This document shows, one piece after another, positions 5,591 to 9,702 of a stretch of 9,702 nucleotides of DNA. The notes under the pieces were generated by a model that was not told where the DNA came from, ran no database searches, and was given only the letters and a program-made list of their open reading frames with translations. Made by a program: the position numbers and the translations under genes. The first letter of the stretch is position 1. Every line of letters starts with the position of its first letter. Source of the DNA: Chlamydiota bacterium (GTDB taxonomy: Bacteria; Chlamydiota; Chlamydiia; Chlamydiales; Rhabdochlamydiaceae); NCBI GenBank assembly GCA_016866585.1, contig VGMB01000046.1:1-9702 (forward strand), read 5' to 3'.

Positions 5591-8500
5591 TTAAGTCTTA
5601 AGCAGCTCGAGGACATCTTCCCACGTGAGCTTTGCTATAGCTTCATCATCGCAGCTTACCACTTTCTTGACTAATCCTTTTTTTCTCTTTTGCATCTCGG
5701 CTATCTTTTCCTCGATAGTTCCAAGAGTGATGAGCTTGTAGGCAGATACATTGCTCTTCTGACCCATTCTATGCACCCTGTCGGTGGCCTGGCTCTCTAC
5801 CGCAGGATTCCACCACATGTCATAATGTATCACAGTATCGGCACCAACGAGATTCAAACCTGTGCCCCCCGCCTTAAGAGATACAAGAAAAACAGAGATA
5901 CTCGGATCTTCGTTGAATTCTTTCACCACTTCAAGACGATTTTTACTAGACCCATCGAGATAAGAGAATTTAATACCTCGCTGTTCAAAATCATCTTTCA
6001 TAATCTGGAGCATACGTGTGTATTGAGAGAATATCACCGTTTTATGCTTTGCCTCGACAAGAGTTTGTAATAAATCTAAAAGCATGTCGTATTTAGCAGA
6101 ATCTCCTGGCTCAGCCTTTTCTTTAGCAAATATGGCTGGGTGACAGCATATCTGTTTAAGTCTAGTTAATGTAGCTAAAACGTGGATCTGCACTCTATCA
6201 AATCCATCCCTTTCAACAAGCTTAACAAGCTCATCTCTTGCAGACTGGGCATACGATTTATAAAGCTCTTGCTGAACATCTGAAAGCTGACAATGATAGA
6301 CAAGTTCTGATACTGGAGGAAGATCATCAAGAACGTCGCTTTTCATCCTGCGCAAAATAAATGGCGACACCTTTTTACGCAGATATTCCATATTCTTCTG
6401 CTGCTCTTCTCCAGAAACTCTTATATATCTCTCCATAAATCTATCATAAGTGCTTAAAAAGCCTGGCATTAAGAAGTCAAACAGGCTCCAAAGCTCGTCT
6501 AAAGAATTTTCTATTGGTGTGCCTGAAAGAATCAACCTATGCTCAGCTTGAACCATCTTTACCGACTTGGCATTCCTTGTGCCTCTATTCTTAATATGTT
6601 GAGCCTCGTCTAATATCACATATGAAAAATTTATATTACGGTAAATATCAATATCTTTTTGCAGCAAGGTATACGAAGTAATAACCACATCACACTCTTT
6701 TACCGCATCAATCATTTTCTTTCTCTGCTGAGGAACACCATCTATTACCATCGCCTTCAATCCAGCATTGAACCTATGAAACTCCTCTTTCCAGTTGTAA
6801 AGAAGAGATGTCGGGCAAACAATTAAGGTTGGACTACCTTTCTTCTTAATCTGCTGTGAAATACAAACAATCGCCTGCAACGTTTTACCAAGGCCCATAT
6901 CATCGGCCAGAATACCATTAAGGTACATGGTACGCAAACGCTCAAGCCAGTGCACTCCCTCTAGTTGATAGCAGCGAAGATCCGCCTTGATCGCTTTAGG
7001 AACATCAGAGAATGTAAAATTTTTCTCTCCAAGCATTTGTTTTCTAATATCGACTAACTTATCAGAAATCGAAAACTCAACAGGCAATCCCTCAAAATGG
7101 CTCGCATCGATATTAGCAAGACTCCACAACGGTCTTGACAACTTATGATCTTCTAGAACCTCTATCCCAAGTTCATCAAACATTTTAACAACACCGCCAA
7201 CTCTATCAAGATCTAGAACAAGTATCTTTGGCATCTTAACAGGCTCTTGAGTCTTTTTAGCTTTTCCTTTAGGAGCCGAATCTAGTTCGATGAAGGCCTT
7301 TTTAGTAGACATACATTCCCAAAGAGTGTCAAGCCTTACCCCTCTAAGAGCGCCTTTAACCTTAAGGTCTATTTGGTATGTATCTATCTTATCTGTATGC
7401 TCAAGATAAATAGAAAATTCGGTCTGGTCATATATAAACTGATCAAGTAGATTTTGAGGACAGTTAAACTTCACTCTATGCTGATTTCTTGGGATAATAT
7501 CGGTCATGAACTCCACGATTTTCTTTTCAGACTTAGATACAAACACCCCTGTATCAGCAATAAAAAGGAAGTCCTGGAAAAGATCTTCAAGGATTTTTCT
7601 TTCTTCGACTAAGTTTCTTGCCAGTATGCCCTGCTTACTTACAAATGTCTCTACATGGTCATATGAAAGTTGCGTCGCAACAGCCGGAATCTTCTGTCCT
7701 TCATAAATAAAGTGAATAACAGCATCCAACTCCCCATTTAAAAATGTAAGATCACATATAGCCTCTACAGATCCAGCAAAAGGAAGAGTCACAAAATCTT
7801 CTATAACCTCTTGATTAGCAACCTCTGCATATCGAGACAGCTCTGGCATGGAATTCTCTACAAATGTACCAAAAAGAGGCTGAGGTATGGTCATATCACG
7901 AATAGACCTTAAGTTCCTTAAATGCAAGCGAGTAACCTCACTTCCAAATCTATAGAAAGCACCTTTGTAGAACATTCCAGGCCGTGCGCACTCAAAAAAA
8001 CGGACTTCTTCTAGAGTGACCCCTTGTTTCTCAACAACGACATGAGGATTGATCAAAATCTTTGAAGTTGGAGGTGGTATGTACTCTAAATTAAATCGCA
8101 ATCCCGCAGGAACTATAGAAAATTTCACTGGATTTTCTAAACTAGCCTCAAATGTCCATGGTAACACTGGAAAATCATCTTCTACGTGTGAGTAATTTTT
8201 ATGGCTAAGCTGAGAAAGAGCTACCTCCTGAAGCCTTGCTAGAATAAGACCAAAAGTCTCATAGTCTATGTACCCAATCCTTAAAAGCTTTTCAGAAGCA
8301 GCCGTCTCGTTAAAACGTATATGATCCATAATCAAGCGAGCAATCTCTTTTTGGTGACCTTCAAACGAGTCCATGGAAAAAGCGTATTTTTTACTACTCA
8401 TGAACACAGGCTCTTCATAGCGAATGGATTCTATAAAAATCTTTAGATGAGAAATATGCAACGGCTTAGATCTTGATGGAAGTCTTAAAGCCATCTGAAC

Positions 8501-9148
8501 TTCGACTTGAGTCTTGCTTTCATTATCTTTAATCGCTGGCAAATTAAAAATTAAGTTCAACTCAGCCTTATCTACCTCAAGCTTTTCTTTCGCTCTAAAA
8601 AAAGGAGAAACAGCTAAAAGCTGAGCCGAGGCAACATATTCTTGTAACAACTGTTTCTGATAGAGTTCTTCTTGCCTTTGAACTTCTTTACTTTCTGCTT
8701 CTTTGAGTTTCTCAAAAAGTTTATGTTTCTCTTCATCATTTATGTCATTTTTTTCAGCAACTTCTTCTAGATCAGTCTCTTTGGAATAGTCTACAAGGAT
8801 TTTATCGATGTTTTCTTCCAAATAAAATAAGACAGCTGCCAGGTGCTGACAGTCGTAATTATAAGGACAATCACAGTCTGAATCTATAGTCTCACATTCA
8901 GATCTATCAATCTCCAGTTCACTTTCATAGCAGTTATCGTATTGTCCAAGAACTCTTGCGCTGACACGCATGGTTCTTCCATCAAGATGAAGAAGCTTGG
9001 CTGAGATAACTTTTTGTTTGTCAAAAAGCTCCTTACCTTCCTTCAATATGTTGGAAGAGAAATCCTGCTTTAACTTTCTAAAATTTAACATATTGCTACC
9101 GCTAGGGTTCTGGTATTCACTAACTCTATTTGTGTCTTTCTTTTTCAC
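5591..9148 (-). CDS. SWI2/SNF2-type helicase with N-terminal SWIM zinc finger
   Basis: This 1185-residue protein is an ATP-driven DNA translocase of the SNF2 (Rad54/RapA-like) superfamily, probably remodelling protein-DNA complexes. Near the N-terminus is a SWIM zinc finger with C92, C94, C100 and H102 (CDCPYNYDCQH). A charged coiled-coil-like stretch follows at about 120-170, then about 550 residues of the bacterial SNF2-associated region. The motor occupies about 720-1185: Walker A DDMGLGKT (749-756), DEAQ box (847-850), SGTPIENS (875-882), QICCHPAIF (999-1007), FLVSLKAGGTGLNL (1087-1100) and arginine-finger motif QATDRVHRMGQ (1120-1130). The open frame starts with GTG at 9148. An ATG at 9091 (M20, MLNFRKLKQDF) may be the true start, and neither has a strong ribosome site. 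It heads the operon, 8 nt before mreB, as in Chlamydia. Confidence 0.93.
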   Translation of the reverse strand: MKKKDTNRVSEYQNPSGSNMLNFRKLKQDFSSNILKEGKELFDKQKVISAKLLHLDGRTMRVSARVLGQYDNCYESELEIDRSECETIDSDCDCPYNYDCQHLAAVLFYLEENIDKILVDYSKETDLEEVAEKNDINDEEKHKLFEKLKEAESKEVQRQEELYQKQLLQEYVASAQLLAVSPFFRAKEKLEVDKAELNLIFNLPAIKDNESKTQVEVQMALRLPSRSKPLHISHLKIFIESIRYEEPVFMSSKKYAFSMDSFEGHQKEIARLIMDHIRFNETAASEKLLRIGYIDYETFGLILARLQEVALSQLSHKNYSHVEDDFPVLPWTFEASLENPVKFSIVPAGLRFNLEYIPPPTSKILINPHVVVEKQGVTLEEVRFFECARPGMFYKGAFYRFGSEVTRLHLRNLRSIRDMTIPQPLFGTFVENSMPELSRYAEVANQEVIEDFVTLPFAGSVEAICDLTFLNGELDAVIHFIYEGQKIPAVATQLSYDHVETFVSKQGILARNLVEERKILEDLFQDFLFIADTGVFVSKSEKKIVEFMTDIIPRNQHRVKFNCPQNLLDQFIYDQTEFSIYLEHTDKIDTYQIDLKVKGALRGVRLDTLWECMSTKKAFIELDSAPKGKAKKTQEPVKMPKILVLDLDRVGGVVKMFDELGIEVLEDHKLSRPLWSLANIDASHFEGLPVEFSISDKLVDIRKQMLGEKNFTFSDVPKAIKADLRCYQLEGVHWLERLRTMYLNGILADDMGLGKTLQAIVCISQQIKKKGSPTLIVCPTSLLYNWKEEFHRFNAGLKAMVIDGVPQQRKKMIDAVKECDVVITSYTLLQKDIDIYRNINFSYVILDEAQHIKNRGTRNAKSVKMVQAEHRLILSGTPIENSLDELWSLFDFLMPGFLSTYDRFMERYIRVSGEEQQKNMEYLRKKVSPFILRRMKSDVLDDLPPVSELVYHCQLSDVQQELYKSYAQSARDELVKLVERDGFDRVQIHVLATLTRLKQICCHPAIFAKEKAEPGDSAKYDMLLDLLQTLVEAKHKTVIFSQYTRMLQIMKDDFEQRGIKFSYLDGSSKNRLEVVKEFNEDPSISVFLVSLKAGGTGLNLVGADTVIHYDMWWNPAVESQATDRVHRMGQKSNVSAYKLITLGTIEEKIAEMQKRKKGLVKKVVSCDDEAIAKLTWEDVLELLKT

Positions 9149-9171
9149 ATACGACTTAGACTAATAAATGC

Positions 9172-9200
9172 TTTTTACATTTTTTTGATTCGGATCGCAA
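9172..9200 (-). promoter_or_regulatory. Candidate promoter for the helicase-mreB-pckG-dtd operon
   Basis: On the minus strand, TTGCGA (9195-9200) and TAAAAA (9172-9177) are separated by 17 nt. Each matches four of six bases of the housekeeping -35 and -10 boxes. Transcription would begin near 9165, just ahead of the GTG start. The match is weak and lies in AT-rich DNA where such pairs arise easily. Confidence 0.25.
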
Positions 9201-9274
9201 GAAAAAATCACTAATACTTTTCTTTTTTTTGATGTTCTGCAGGAAAAAAAATAAAAAGACTTGGAGAAAAAAAA
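9180..9274. promoter_or_regulatory. Regularly spaced A/T tracts, probable curved DNA
   Basis: Five runs of six to eight A or T have centres near 9183, 9204.5, 9226.5, 9247.5 and 9270.5. The spacing is about 21-23 bp, close to two helical turns. Tracts in phase like this usually produce a static bend. The stretch lies between the divergent helicase operon and the tRNA genes and ends at the likely -35 box of the tRNA promoter. It could act as an upstream activating region or as a binding site for a nucleoid protein. The role is inferred. Confidence 0.4.
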
Positions 9275-9290
9275 GGGAATGAACTAATAT
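9261..9290 (+). promoter_or_regulatory. Candidate promoter for the tRNA-Gly genes
   Basis: TTGGAG (9261-9266) and TAATAT (9285-9290) are 18 nt apart, matching three and four of six consensus bases. Transcription would begin near 9297, leaving a leader of about 13 nt before the first tRNA, which is a sensible distance. An A8 tract lies in the spacer and more A/T tracts lie upstream. No terminator is visible after the second tRNA, so the transcript may continue into tig. Confidence 0.4.
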
Positions 9291-9309
9291 TCTTTTCACT
9301 TTGTCATCC

Positions 9310-9381
9310 GCGGGTGTAGCTCAGTGGTAGAGCATCACGTTGCCAACGTGAGGGTCGTGAGTTCGAGCCTCATCACCCGCT
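9310..9381 (+). tRNA. tRNA-Gly (GCC), copy 1
   Basis: The 72-nt cloverleaf is complete: acceptor arms GCGGGTG/CACCCGC, D-stem GCTC/GAGC, anticodon stem TCACG/CGTGA around loop TTGCCAA with anticodon GCC, variable GGGTC, and T-arm GTGAG/CTCAT with TTCGAGC. Discriminator base T73 is the usual one for bacterial glycine tRNA. GCC reads GGC and GGU. The 3' CCA is not encoded and must be added by a nucleotidyltransferase. CTTTGTCA just before and TGACAAAG just after the gene are complementary, so leader and trailer could pair. Confidence 0.97.
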
Positions 9382-9405
9382 AATTTTGACAAAGCCCATC
9401 AATAC

Positions 9406-9477
9406 GCGGGTGTAGCTCAGTGGTAGAGCATCACGTTGCCAACGTGAGGGTCGTGAGTTCGAGCCTCATCACCCGCT
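9406..9477 (+). tRNA. tRNA-Gly (GCC), copy 2
   Basis: The sequence is identical to the first copy across all 72 bases, including acceptor stem, GCC anticodon and T73, again without an encoded CCA. It follows the first copy after a 24-nt spacer and is 51 nt ahead of tig, so the two tRNAs are almost certainly on one transcript. The spacer is not a copy of the sequence before the first gene, so the duplicated unit is essentially the tRNA itself. Confidence 0.97.
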
Positions 9478-9528
9478 ATGGTTTCTCATATATATACAAT
9501 CTTACTTACAGCATCTAAGGAGTTGGCA

Positions 9529-9702
9529 ATGGAACAAGCGACAACGCAAGCACAAGAGCTAAGCAACAACCTAGTACGTTTTTCAATTCATAAGCGCCCT
9601 GCTTGCCGCGTAGAATTTGAAGTACAAGCATCAAAAGAGCTTGTTGTTGATGCAAGGTCAAAGGCAGTCAAGATCCTCTCAAAAGAGGTCACACTACCTG
9701 GC
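9529..9702 (+). CDS. tig: Trigger factor, N-terminal part (cut by window edge)
   Basis: Trigger factor is the ribosome-bound chaperone that receives nascent chains at the tunnel exit and has peptidyl-prolyl isomerase activity. Only the first 58 codons are present. They look like the start of its ribosome-binding domain: a short leader, then FSIHKRPACRVEFEVQA, a helix (KELVVDARSKAVKILSKEV) and TLPG. The ribosome-docking signature GFRxGKxP is expected right after the visible end, so it cannot be checked here. The start at 9529 has a strong ribosome site, AAGGAG at 9517-9522, six bases upstream. The position beside the SNF2 helicase and mreB matches Chlamydia, where tig is followed by clpP and clpX. 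TACAAT at 9495-9500 could be a -10 box, but no -35 box fits, so transcription may come from the tRNA promoter. Confidence 0.85.
   Translation, partial: MEQATTQAQELSNNLVRFSIHKRPACRVEFEVQASKELVVDARSKAVKILSKEVTLPG

Noticed and set aside
5690..6070. Plus-strand open frame opposite the helicase motor domain
   Set aside because: It is antisense to conserved helicase motifs, with no ribosome site or family resemblance.

Overview
The window looks like a chromosomal segment of a chlamydia-like bacterium (phylum Chlamydiota, probably one of the amoeba- or arthropod-associated families rather than Chlamydiaceae). The main reason is gene order. Trigger factor, a SWIM-type SNF2 helicase, mreB and GTP-dependent PEP carboxykinase lie side by side, which matches the order I know from Chlamydia trachomatis (tig, SWI/SNF helicase, mreB, pckA). 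The AT-rich spacers fit. Transposon debris and dtd next to pckG argue against a Chlamydiaceae genome. The genus cannot be fixed from the sequence alone.

Layout. Positions 29-1547 hold a complete-looking insertion sequence: one intact DDE transposase gene between 14-bp imperfect terminal inverted repeats, with a hairpin ahead of the gene. It abuts the 5' part of an IS607-type tnpA (1583-1870) that stops being recognisable after about 85 codons, next to a 47-nt imperfect palindrome. From 1871 to 2215 there is no intact gene, only a possible minus-strand C-terminal remnant (1921-2052) and a few palindromes.

From 2216 to 9148 all genes read leftward and are packed as an apparent operon in the transcription order SNF2/SWIM helicase, mreB, pckG, dtd. 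The gaps are 8 nt and 18 nt, and pckG and dtd overlap by 47 nt. The operon joins unrelated jobs: DNA or chromatin remodelling, cell shape and division (MreB directs septal peptidoglycan synthesis in chlamydiae, which lack FtsZ), gluconeogenic carbon flow, and proofreading of D-aminoacyl-tRNAs.

From 9149 rightward, a short AT-rich divergent region with regularly spaced A/T tracts leads to two identical tandem tRNA-Gly(GCC) genes and then the first 58 codons of tig, cut by the window edge.

No new defence, toxin or biosynthetic system is evident. The points most worth a second look are the layered transposon scar downstream of dtd, the pckG/dtd coding overlap with its cysteine-containing tail, and the structured, duplicated tRNA-Gly region.
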